A model generated the notes under the pieces. The model had not been told where the DNA came from. It was given only the letters and a program-made list of their open reading frames with translations, and did no database searches. Below, one piece after another: positions 45,941 through 54,785 of a DNA stretch of 64,000 nucleotides. Within the stretch, counting starts at the first letter, position 1. Each line of letters starts with the position of its first letter. The position numbers and the translations under genes are program-made. Source of the stretch: Roseovarius nanhaiticus (GTDB lineage: Bacteria; Pseudomonadota; Alphaproteobacteria; Rhodobacterales; Rhodobacteraceae); NCBI RefSeq assembly GCF_900156535.1, contig NZ_FTNV01000001.1:496001-560000 (forward strand), written 5' to 3'.

Positions 45941-46567
45941 ATGTCGCTTCGTTTTAGTTTTGCCATCGCCGCCGCCGCAATTTCCGTGGCCGCTGCCGTC
46001 CCCGCTGGCGCCGATACCGCCATCAACAAGCTACTGGGCCAAGAGCGCCGCGGCCTCTCCGCGATGAGCCAGTCCCGTGTTGCAAGCTACCTCAAGGCGC
46101 CCGTCGCCACCGCCGGTTACACCCGCGAGTGGCTGGACGCGCAAAAGCCCGCCAAAGGCGACGCGCAATGGCGCTGCCTGTCTGAGGCGCTCTATTTCGA
46201 GGCGCGCGGCGAGACCGTCAAAGGGCAGTTTGCCGTGGCCGAGGTGATCCTGAACCGCGTCGACAGCCCGCGCTATCCCGATACGATCTGCGGCGTCATC
46301 AATCAGGGCACCGGCCAGAAATACGCCTGCCAATTCACCTACACCTGCGATGGCCGCGCCGAGGTCATCGCCGAGCCGCGCGCCTTCGAGCGTGTCGGCA
46401 AGATTGCCAAGATCATGGCTGGCGGCGCCAAGCGGCCCCTGACCAAGGGCGCAACGCATTACCATACCCACGCCGTCAATCCGCGCTGGGCGCGCGTGTT
46501 TCCGCGCGTCGCCGAGATCGGCTATCATTACTTTTACAAGCAGCCGACGCGCCTGTCGCAGAACTGA
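45941..46567 (+). CDS. Exported cell wall hydrolase (SleB type)
   Basis: A 208-residue protein with a signal peptide (about 1-24, ending AGA) and a C-terminal hydrolase_2 (SleB/CwlJ) domain: CLSEALYFEARGE with the catalytic glutamate, VILNRVDSPRYPDTICGVINQ, and THYHTHAVNPRWA. It should cut peptidoglycan glycan strands. The protein is probably periplasmic. It is a stand-alone gene between the PPDK-like gene and folB. Confidence 0.92.
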   Translation: MSLRFSFAIAAAAISVAAAVPAGADTAINKLLGQERRGLSAMSQSRVASYLKAPVATAGYTREWLDAQKPAKGDAQWRCLSEALYFEARGETVKGQFAVAEVILNRVDSPRYPDTICGVINQGTGQKYACQFTYTCDGRAEVIAEPRAFERVGKIAKIMAGGAKRPLTKGATHYHTHAVNPRWARVFPRVAEIGYHYFYKQPTRLSQN

Positions 46568-46697
46568 GGCGCGCGCGGGGCAAATGCCGCACGGTGTATG
46601 CCCGGTGCCGCTTTGCGGATTTGTGCGCGCGGCTGGGCCGTGCTAAGGCGCGGCAGCGGGGCATAATCCCGTGAATTTGCGTTCAGGGAAGATGGCG

Positions 46698-47624
46698 ATG
46701 AGCAACGACACGACCTTGGCTTTTGCCCATCCCGATGCCCGCGCCGAGGCGACGGCGCCCATGGGCCCGCTGGACCGTATTTCCCTGCGCGATCACATCG
46801 TCGAGGTCGAAATCGGGGCTTTCCAGCTCGAGCGCGGCATCACCCAGCGCATCTGTTTCAACGTCGTGGTCGAAGTCCGCCCGGTGGGCGACGACCTGGG
46901 CGACGATGTGGACCGCATCCTCAGCTACGATCGCGTGACGCAAGCCATCGCCGCCGAACTGGCGGAAGAGCGTCTGAACCTGCTTGAGACACTGGCCGAG
47001 AACGTGGCCGAGCGGATCCTGGCCGAGCCGCAGGCGGTGCGCACCTTCGTGCGGATCGAGAAGCTGGATCGCGGCCCCGGCGCGCTGGGTGTCGAGATCG
47101 TCCGCTCGGTCGATGATCTGGCCACACGGCCTACCGCCGCCGTTACGGCGCCCAATCCGCATGTGGTCTACCTGACGAATGCCGCCATCACCTCTCCGAA
47201 CCTGATCCGTTGGCTTGACCAGTTGGAACAACGGGCCGAGCCGGTGATCCTGTGCGTCGGGCGCGCGGGCGCGATGCCGCCCCAGACCGGCCACAAGATG
47301 ACCCAGCGCCGTGTCGATCTTCTCGCAATCGAGCAGAACGCATGGGTGCTGGCGGGGCGGGATGATCGCTGCGTTGTCGTCGATACGCGGACCGAGCTGG
47401 ATTGGGCCATGCGAAACGGGCGGATCAGCGTCTGGGCGCCGTCCAAGATCGTGCTCGACGCGGTCGATGGTCCCACCGTTGGCCCCGACAAGCCCGTCGC
47501 GCTGGCCGCGTGGTTTGCGGGGCACATGGACGCGTCGGATCTCCTGCTGATCGGCGAGGCACCGCCCGAAGGCGGCGCGCAGGTGCCGATCCTGGTGCAG
47601 GATATCGCCGAATCCGGGCTGTGA
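46698..47624 (+). CDS. folB: Dihydroneopterin aldolase with C-terminal extra domain
   Basis: A 308-residue protein in folate synthesis. The first 130 residues match FolB (DRISLRDHIVEVEIGAFQLE, ILSYDRVTQAI, LNLLETLAENVAERIL). FolB is usually about 120 residues; here another 170 residues follow, with VILCVGRAGAMP, WVLAGRDDRCVVVDTR and an ASDLLLIGEAP end that faintly recalls amino-acid-kinase folds. ATG 46698 has AGGGA 8 nt upstream; two upstream starts are less well placed. It is upstream of folP. Confidence 0.85.
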   Translation: MSNDTTLAFAHPDARAEATAPMGPLDRISLRDHIVEVEIGAFQLERGITQRICFNVVVEVRPVGDDLGDDVDRILSYDRVTQAIAAELAEERLNLLETLAENVAERILAEPQAVRTFVRIEKLDRGPGALGVEIVRSVDDLATRPTAAVTAPNPHVVYLTNAAITSPNLIRWLDQLEQRAEPVILCVGRAGAMPPQTGHKMTQRRVDLLAIEQNAWVLAGRDDRCVVVDTRTELDWAMRNGRISVWAPSKIVLDAVDGPTVGPDKPVALAAWFAGHMDASDLLLIGEAPPEGGAQVPILVQDIAESGL

Positions 47625-47683
47625 CGGCACCGCAAGGACTGGCCGCCACGGCCGCCGAGCAGGACTCACGCGGGACCAATGAC

Positions 47684-48694
47684 ATGACACGCAGCTACTA
47701 CCGCCCCATCGCTCAGACAGACCCGTGCCGCCCCGAGGGCGCGCGCACGCTCGCCGGTGGCTGGGCCTGGTTCGACCGAGCCGAACATCTCACGCGTGAA
47801 GGCAGCTCACTGGTCGCGGCAGACGACATCCCCGCCGATATTCTGGAGCGCCTAACCGCGCCCCGCGCGGCCATGGCGGGGCTTGAGTTCAGCGCGCCCT
47901 GCCTCATGGGCATCCTGAATGTCACGCCCGACAGTTTTTCGGATGGCGGCAAGTTCATCGCTCCCGATGCGGCGCTTGCGCAAGCGCAGGCCATGGCGGA
48001 TGCGGGCGCGCATATGATCGACGTCGGCGGCGAATCCACCCGGCCCGGTGCCTTGCCCGTGGCAGAGGCGGATGAAATCGCGCGCACCGCGCCCGTGATC
48101 GCCGCCATTCGCGGACATTCGGACCTGCCGATCTCGATCGACACGCGCAAGACGGCGGTGGCGCAGGCTGCGATCGGGGCGGGGGCAAACCTGATCAACG
48201 ACGTCTCTGGATTCACCTTCGATCCGGCGCTGGCGCCCTATTGCGCCGAGGCGGGTCTGCCCGTCTGCGTCATGCATGCGCAGGGGGATCCGCAGACGAT
48301 GCAGCACGCGCCGCGTTACGATGATGTCACGCTTGACGTATACGACTTCCTCGAGGCGCGCATCGACGCGCTGGTGGCCGAAGGCGTTGCGCGCGCTCAA
48401 ATCATCGTCGACCCGGGGATCGGATTTGGCAAGACGCAGGCGCATAACCTGACCTTGCTCAGCCGCTTGTCCATATTTCACGGTCTCGGCTGCCCGATCC
48501 TGCTCGGTGCATCGCGCAAGAAATTCATCGGCACGATTGGGGGCACGCCCGATGCGGCCGACCGTATGCCCGGCTCGGTCGCGGTGGCACTGGCGGGCAT
48601 TGCGCAAGGGGTTCAGATCATCCGGGCGCATGACGTCGATGCCACGCGCGCGGCCATCGCCCTCTGGCGCGCAGCGACCTCAGGGCTGGCGTGA
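47684..48694 (+). CDS. folP: Dihydropteroate synthase
   Basis: A 336-residue enzyme that joins pABA to dihydropterin pyrophosphate. The motifs are LMGILNVTPDSFSDGG, DVGGESTRPGA, NDVSGF and GASRKKFIG. About 80 residues precede the core, longer than in E. coli, as in relatives. It is 59 bp after folB. Its end overlaps the convergent transporter gene by 15 bp. No glmM follows, although glmM often does in related genomes. Confidence 0.95.
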   Translation: MTRSYYRPIAQTDPCRPEGARTLAGGWAWFDRAEHLTREGSSLVAADDIPADILERLTAPRAAMAGLEFSAPCLMGILNVTPDSFSDGGKFIAPDAALAQAQAMADAGAHMIDVGGESTRPGALPVAEADEIARTAPVIAAIRGHSDLPISIDTRKTAVAQAAIGAGANLINDVSGFTFDPALAPYCAEAGLPVCVMHAQGDPQTMQHAPRYDDVTLDVYDFLEARIDALVAEGVARAQIIVDPGIGFGKTQAHNLTLLSRLSIFHGLGCPILLGASRKKFIGTIGGTPDAADRMPGSVAVALAGIAQGVQIIRAHDVDATRAAIALWRAATSGLA

Positions 48695-49612
48695 TGTCCG
48701 ACTGCTGAAGAGCCGTCGCAGCGCCGCCGCCTGACTGAGCGCAAGGCCCGACAGGATCAGTAGCAGGGCAAGGTAGATATTGGGCGGCAATTGCTCGCCC
48801 AGGAACACGATGCCCAGCATCATGGACCACAGCGGCACCTGATAGTTCAGTAGGGACATGAATATTGGCCCCGCGCTTCGGATCACTTGCACCAATAGCA
48901 ACTGCGCCAGCCCGGTGGGAAATGTCCCCAGATAGAGCAGTGCCGCAACGCTGATAAGCGGGACGTTCTGCGGTATCCCTTCGGCCCAGAGCGCGTAGGG
49001 GACAAAGAGCGTTGCCCCGATCGTCAGAGCGGCGGCCGAGAGCGAGATCAGATCCACCGCTGGGCAAAGCCGGGTCAATATCGCGCCTATTGCATAGCAT
49101 AGCGCCGCCGCAACACAGCCAAACCGCGCCGTCACCTCGAATTCGGCGCCCGTCGCGGCAAAGGCCGACGGGCCGATCAGGACGATCACGCCCGTCGTGC
49201 CGATCAAAAAGCCGATGACGCGCCGCAGGTTCATCTGATCCCCAGGCACCAGAAAATGCGCCAGCGGAAGGATCATGAGCGGCACGATGGCCATGCAGAC
49301 CCCCGCAAAGCCCGATGCCACGAATTGCTGGCTCCAGCTGAGCAAAAAGAACGGCAATGCGTTGGTGAAGACGCCAATGCCGAGCGCAAAGAGCCAGACC
49401 CTGCCCGCACCCTCGCCCCGGACAGGCGGCAGACCTGTGCCGCGTGCGAAGGCGATTGTCAGCAGCAGGATCGCCCCGAGGCCCAGCCGACACGCAACAA
49501 GAAGGCGTGGCCCCACACCCTCAAGCGCCAGTTCGGTGAACATGAACGCAGCGCCGAACATCGCGCCAAGGATCCCGATGCGCAGCCAACTGCCAGCCGT
49601 AATGGTGTACAT
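48680..49612 (-). CDS. EamA/DMT-family transporter
   Basis: A 310-residue membrane protein with ten hydrophobic helices in two EamA repeats. The first helix is LRIGILGAMFGAAFMFTELAL; the second repeat includes YLGTFPTGLAQLLLVQVI and IFMSLLNYQVPLWSMMLGIVFLGE, the typical DMT signature. Direction of transport and substrate are unknown. Its last 15 bp overlap folP on the other strand. The ATG at 49612 is preferred over one 5 codons earlier because it starts just before the first helix. Confidence 0.9.
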   Translation of the reverse strand: MYTITAGSWLRIGILGAMFGAAFMFTELALEGVGPRLLVACRLGLGAILLLTIAFARGTGLPPVRGEGAGRVWLFALGIGVFTNALPFFLLSWSQQFVASGFAGVCMAIVPLMILPLAHFLVPGDQMNLRRVIGFLIGTTGVIVLIGPSAFAATGAEFEVTARFGCVAAALCYAIGAILTRLCPAVDLISLSAAALTIGATLFVPYALWAEGIPQNVPLISVAALLYLGTFPTGLAQLLLVQVIRSAGPIFMSLLNYQVPLWSMMLGIVFLGEQLPPNIYLALLLILSGLALSQAAALRRLFSSRTSRQP

Positions 49613-49810
49613 CGTGCGACCTCGCAAATGTCAGACGTGATGAATAATGGCATCTGTCCGGGTGCAGTGCCGCCGTATCGTTTCGCATATCGGCCCGGCC
49701 CTGTCCCCGCCGGGCCCGGCAGGCGGACAGGCGGCGGTCATCATGTCGCAGGCAGGGAACGGGCGGCCAAATTACCGCGTTGGGCTGCCAATAAAGGAAA
49801 GGAATTTGAA

Positions 49811-49981
49811 ATGGACCTTCCCCTGATACTGATCCTCGCGGGCGCCACCTTTGCGCTCGTCATCGTCTTTGTTCTCTGGAGCAAACGCGCCACCGAAAAG
49901 CGCATGGAAGAGCACCCGGAGCCGAAATCGACATTGGCCAAGGACAAGGACAGCAAAGGCAATCCCGCCGACGTGAAATGA
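49811..49981 (+). CDS. Small single-pass membrane protein, 56 aa
   Basis: A 56-residue protein with one helix (LPLILILAGATFALVIVFVLW) followed by a highly charged tail ending NPADVK. A strong AAAGGAAAGGAA lead supports the ATG at 49811. No family recognised. It ends 42 bp from the ilvC stop, with a terminator-like hairpin between. Confidence 0.65.
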   Translation: MDLPLILILAGATFALVIVFVLWSKRATEKRMEEHPEPKSTLAKDKDSKGNPADVK

Positions 49982-49986
49982 CGTAT

Positions 49987-50015
49987 CGCCCGGCCACATG
50001 GTATGCGGCCGGGCG
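49987..50015. terminator. Bidirectional terminator-like hairpin
   Basis: Perfect 9-bp stem CGCCCGGCC / GGCCGGGCG with an 11-nt loop between two convergent genes (small membrane protein and ilvC). No long T-run follows on either side, so efficiency is uncertain. Confidence 0.55.
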
Positions 50016-50023
50016 ACTGCAGT

Positions 50024-51162
<1,139 letters not shown>

Positions 51163-51178
51163 GATGGGCGGTAAAATC

Positions 51179-51634
51179 ATGCTCGATGATACGGACAGGC
51201 GCATTCTGCGACATTACCAGCACGCGCCTGCGGCTGCGCTGTCGGATCTGGCGGAGCTTGCGGGGGTCACCGCCAATACCTGCGCCCGGCGGCTGGAGCG
51301 GATGGAGGCGCAGGGCGTGATCCTTGGCAACCGCGCGGTGATCGATTGGCGCGCCCTGGGTTACGAGGTGGAGGTGAGCCTCCGCGCTCAGCTGGACAAG
51401 ACGCAGCCGCGCGCCTTTGACGAGTTCACGGCGGCGGCGCGCGAAGTCCCGGAGGTGATCGAGATCCAGACCTTTCTGGGTCGCGTCGATCTGCGCCTTT
51501 ACGTGATCGCGCGCGATATGGTGCATTACCAGCACATCTATCGCAGCGCGATCCTGCCGCTGCCGCATATCACCGATATCGAGGCGCTGATGCACATGGC
51601 GCGGATCAAGGCAGACGAGGCGCTGCCGCTATGA
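51179..51634 (+). CDS. Lrp/AsnC-family regulator (first of pair)
   Basis: A 151-residue regulator: N-terminal HTH (LDDTDRRILRHYQHAPAAALSDLAELAGVTANTCARR) and a C-terminal ligand/oligomer domain. The start at 51179 has a GGCGG lead at good spacing; an ATG 5 codons earlier lies too close to its purine run. It overlaps the second Lrp gene by 4 bp. It may act on the divergent ilvC or on amino-acid genes; that link is inferred. Confidence 0.9.
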   Translation: MLDDTDRRILRHYQHAPAAALSDLAELAGVTANTCARRLERMEAQGVILGNRAVIDWRALGYEVEVSLRAQLDKTQPRAFDEFTAAAREVPEVIEIQTFLGRVDLRLYVIARDMVHYQHIYRSAILPLPHITDIEALMHMARIKADEALPL

Positions 51635-52086
51635 TCGAGCTTGACGAGACGGATCGGCGCATCCTGCGCGCGCTGGTGGAGGATGCCACGCAAAGCGCCT
51701 CGGCGCTGGGCCGCAAGCTGGGCCTGTCGCAGCCCGCCGTCTGGCGGCGGATCAAGCGGCTGCATGAGACGGGTGTCATCAAGGGCCAACGCCTCGATCT
51801 GGATCGCGAGAAACTTGGCTTCGGCGTCAGCGTCTTTCTGGGGGTCAAGCTGGCGACCAAGGGGCGCGTCAGTCTCGATGATTTCGAGCGCGCTGTGTCA
51901 GCTATCCCCGAGGTGCAGAGCGTCGAGCATATCCTGGGCGTCTATGACTACCGCCTGCGCGTTGTCGCGCGGGACATCAGCGATTTCGAGCGCGTTTTGC
52001 GGCGGCGCATCATGACGCTGCCTGGCGTGGGCGATGTCGAGGCGAACGTCCTTCTGAGCGAAGAGCGCCGGCCGGGCCCAATCTAA
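51631..52086 (+). CDS. Lrp/AsnC-family regulator (second of pair)
   Basis: A 151-residue Lrp/AsnC regulator with HTH (LDETDRRILRALVEDATQSASALGRKLGLSQPAVWRRIKRL) and ligand domain VLGVYDYRL. The start overlaps the first gene's stop as ATGA. Its end overlaps the UbiH-like gene by 4 bp on the other strand. The two are clearly homologous but diverged, so they may form heteromers. Confidence 0.93.
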   Translation: MIELDETDRRILRALVEDATQSASALGRKLGLSQPAVWRRIKRLHETGVIKGQRLDLDREKLGFGVSVFLGVKLATKGRVSLDDFERAVSAIPEVQSVEHILGVYDYRLRVVARDISDFERVLRRRIMTLPGVGDVEANVLLSEERRPGPI

Positions 52087-53282
52087 TCGCGGGTCCCGCC
52101 GAGCCCCAGACGCATCAATCCTCGCCGCACAGGCGCCAGCGCGTGCAGCGCGTTCAGCCCCATCGCGCGCGCATCGCGCAGCGGCTGCGCATCCATCATC
52201 GAGGCGCGGTTGAGCAGGTCGATCCCCTGCATTCGGACCGCGACTTCGGTATGGCGGGCGCGGTGATAGGCGTCCAGCATCGCGGTATCGCCCAATGTAT
52301 CGGGCGATTTCTCGGCCAGATCCAAGAGCGCGCGCAAATCTGCCAGCGAGGTATTCAGCCCCTGCGCGCCGATGGGTGGCATGACATGCGCAGCCTCGGC
52401 AATCAGCGCGGTGCGCTGTGCGGCATAACGATCTGCGATCTGGCTGATGATGGGCCAGACGCCGATCTGCGACGCCAATGTCAGCGGCCCCAGCACATGA
52501 CAGCTGCGCGCATTGAGCGCCTCATTGAACGCGTCTTTATTAAGCGCGGCAAGGCGCTGCGCTTCGGGTCCGCGCTCCATCCAGACGACGGCAGAGGACG
52601 GCATGCCGTCGTGATCGGGCAGGGGAACCAGTGTGAACGGGCCGCCGCTGCGGTGGATCTCGGTCGAGACATTGCCATGCGGGACCGGGTGCGTCACGGC
52701 AAAGGCCAGCGCCTTTTGCCCGTACCGTGTGGTGCGCACGCCAATGCCCGCCGCCTCGCGAATGGGCGAATTGCGCCCGTCCGCGGCAATGACAAGGCGC
52801 GCGGCGACGTGGCCGCCATCGGAGAGGCGCACGCGCGCCTCGATGTCTCGGGTCAGCAACCCGGCGGTGCCGATACCCGGGCGGAACGTGACGTTATCCG
52901 CCGCCTCGACATGGGCCAGCATCTCGCGGCGCAAGAGCCAGTTGGGCAGGTTCCAGCCGAAAGGCTGGTCCGAGATCTCGTCCGCGTCGAAATCGCGGGT
53001 AAGGCGGGGCGCAGCCTCTCCGCCGCCGGCGTCGATGATGCGCATGGTCTGAAGCGGCATCGCGTTGGGGGCGAGGCGCTCCCACAGACCGCATTTCTCC
53101 AGCAGGTCGCGCGCCGGTTGCAAAAAGGCGGTACTGCGCAGATCGGCACCCTTGGTGTCGCGCTCGGTCACGGGCGGGGCAGGGTCGACGCAGATCACGC
53201 TGAAGCCGGCAGCGCCGAAGGCGGCAGCGGCTGTCAGGCCGGCGATGCCGCCGCCTGAAATGAGGATGTCGACCTTGTCCAT
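52083..53282 (-). CDS. UbiH/COQ6-family FAD monooxygenase
   Basis: A 399-residue flavoprotein hydroxylase, probably in ubiquinone synthesis. FAD motif ILISGGGIAGLTAAAAFG is near the start, the DG motif is VIAADGRNSPIREAAG, and the second FAD contact reads ALIAEAAHVMPPIGAQGLN (GD motif variant: EAAH for GDAAH). ATG 53282 was chosen by the FAD motif; the earlier in-frame codons do not look coding. Which ring position it hydroxylates cannot be told. Confidence 0.9.
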   Translation of the reverse strand: MDKVDILISGGGIAGLTAAAAFGAAGFSVICVDPAPPVTERDTKGADLRSTAFLQPARDLLEKCGLWERLAPNAMPLQTMRIIDAGGGEAAPRLTRDFDADEISDQPFGWNLPNWLLRREMLAHVEAADNVTFRPGIGTAGLLTRDIEARVRLSDGGHVAARLVIAADGRNSPIREAAGIGVRTTRYGQKALAFAVTHPVPHGNVSTEIHRSGGPFTLVPLPDHDGMPSSAVVWMERGPEAQRLAALNKDAFNEALNARSCHVLGPLTLASQIGVWPIISQIADRYAAQRTALIAEAAHVMPPIGAQGLNTSLADLRALLDLAEKSPDTLGDTAMLDAYHRARHTEVAVRMQGIDLLNRASMMDAQPLRDARAMGLNALHALAPVRRGLMRLGLGGTRD

Positions 53283-53368
53283 ATGCGTGGCCCTTTCGCG
53301 CTTTGATACCTCAGGATATAGGCCTGCGCCACGGCGAGGGCCACCCGGCACAAGGCCGCAGGCCGTGC

Positions 53369-54013
53369 TTAGATCAGGCGGGACAGGAACCCGCTCAGAT
53401 CATCCGTATGATGGTGGATATGGGGCGCATCATGCGGCTCGGGCGCGACGAGGACGGTGGCAAGGCCCATCTCATGGGGCTGGGCCAAGTTGCGCGGATC
53501 GTCCTCGAACATGGCCGCCGCGCCGGGCACCAGACCGTCGGCGGCAAAGACCGCCTCGAACGCGTCGCGGCCCGGCTTGGGGATATAGCCTGCATGCTCG
53601 ACGCCGTAGACCGCATCGAAAACGCCCGCCAAGCCGCGCGCCTCGGCCACCCGCTCGGCATAGGGGGCGCTGCCATTGGTAAAGATGATCTTGCGGCCCG
53701 GCAGCGCGGTGATGCGTGCGCGCAGCTCGGGATCGGGCGACAGGACGCTCATGTCTATATCGTGCACGTCGATCATGTATTGCTCGGGGTCTAGGCCGTG
53801 CACGTTCATCAGGCCCGCCAGCGTCGTGCCGTGCTCGCGCCAGTATGTCACCCGCAGGCGGTCCGCCTCGGCATGGTCGACGCCCAACTCATCCATGACG
53901 AATTGCGTCATCCGCACCTCGATCTGGTCGAAAAGACGCAGATGCGGCGAATAGAGGGTGTTGTCGAGGTCGAACACCCAAGCGTCCACGTGGCTGAAAT
54001 CCTGTTTTGGCAT
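53369..54013 (-). CDS. HAD-family pyrimidine 5'-nucleotidase-like protein
   Basis: A 214-residue HAD hydrolase: motif I VFDLDNTLYSP, motif II IFTNGSAPYAE, motif III lysine in KPGRDAFEAVF and acidic FEDDPRNL. The pattern fits the SDT1/pyrimidine 5'-nucleotidase subgroup that dephosphorylates UMP/CMP-like nucleotides. It stands before the divergent GntR gene. Confidence 0.9.
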   Translation of the reverse strand: MPKQDFSHVDAWVFDLDNTLYSPHLRLFDQIEVRMTQFVMDELGVDHAEADRLRVTYWREHGTTLAGLMNVHGLDPEQYMIDVHDIDMSVLSPDPELRARITALPGRKIIFTNGSAPYAERVAEARGLAGVFDAVYGVEHAGYIPKPGRDAFEAVFAADGLVPGAAAMFEDDPRNLAQPHEMGLATVLVAPEPHDAPHIHHHTDDLSGFLSRLI

Positions 54014-54095
54014 GCAGCCAAACTAGGCGCGGGCGCGCCCCTGTCAACCGAGCAAAAGCTTGATCACGGGCGCCCGCGCCCCTACCGTCGCGCGG

Positions 54096-54779
54096 ATGAC
54101 AGTCACAGCCGGACATGCCCCGATGAAACCGCCGCAAAAACCGCCCCAGACGGATGCCTACTCGCTGATCCTGGAGGCGATCGACATGGGCGAATTCCGG
54201 CCCGGTGACCGCCTGGTCGAGAGCGATCTGGCCGAGCGCTTTGGCGTGTCGCGCACGCCCATCCGCGAGGCGCTGCAACGGCTCGAGACGCAGTCATTGC
54301 TCACGCGCGACGGGCGCAGCCTCATCGTCGCCTCACTGGATCACAACCAGCGCGCCGAGCTTTACGTCGTGCGCGCCGAACTGGAAGGGCTGGCTGCCAG
54401 CCTGGCCGCGCGCCACGCCACGCCCGAAGAAGTGGCCGTCCTGCGCGGCATGGTCGAGCAGGACCGCGCCCTCATCGGCGATCCGGCGCGCATGGCGCGC
54501 GCCAATCGACGCTTTCACAAGCAGATCCACCTTGCCTCGCACAACCGGTTTCTTGTGCAGCAGCTAGGGCTCGTCCATCGCTCGATGGCACTGATGGCGA
54601 CGACCTCACTTGCCGCCGAAGGGCGGGGCGAGGATGCAATCGCCGAACATGATGCCATCGTCTCGGCCATCGAGGCGGGCGAGGCGCGCGCGGCACATGA
54701 TGCGCTAAAGGCCCATATATCAAAGGCGTTCGTCACGCGGCTGAGGCTGGAATCGGGCGAGGTGAAATCGACGATTTGA
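54096..54779 (+). CDS. GntR-family regulator with FCD domain
   Basis: A 227-residue regulator: winged helix with RPGDRLVESDLAERFGVSRTPIREALQRLETQSL and C-terminal FCD domain with the metal-binding pattern (ANRRFHKQIHLASHNRFL). The start is uncertain (54096 or 54123); neither has a strong Shine-Dalgarno. No catabolic operon is attached, so its target is unknown. Confidence 0.88.
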   Translation: MTVTAGHAPMKPPQKPPQTDAYSLILEAIDMGEFRPGDRLVESDLAERFGVSRTPIREALQRLETQSLLTRDGRSLIVASLDHNQRAELYVVRAELEGLAASLAARHATPEEVAVLRGMVEQDRALIGDPARMARANRRFHKQIHLASHNRFLVQQLGLVHRSMALMATTSLAAEGRGEDAIAEHDAIVSAIEAGEARAAHDALKAHISKAFVTRLRLESGEVKSTI

Positions 54780-54785
54780 ACGTGC

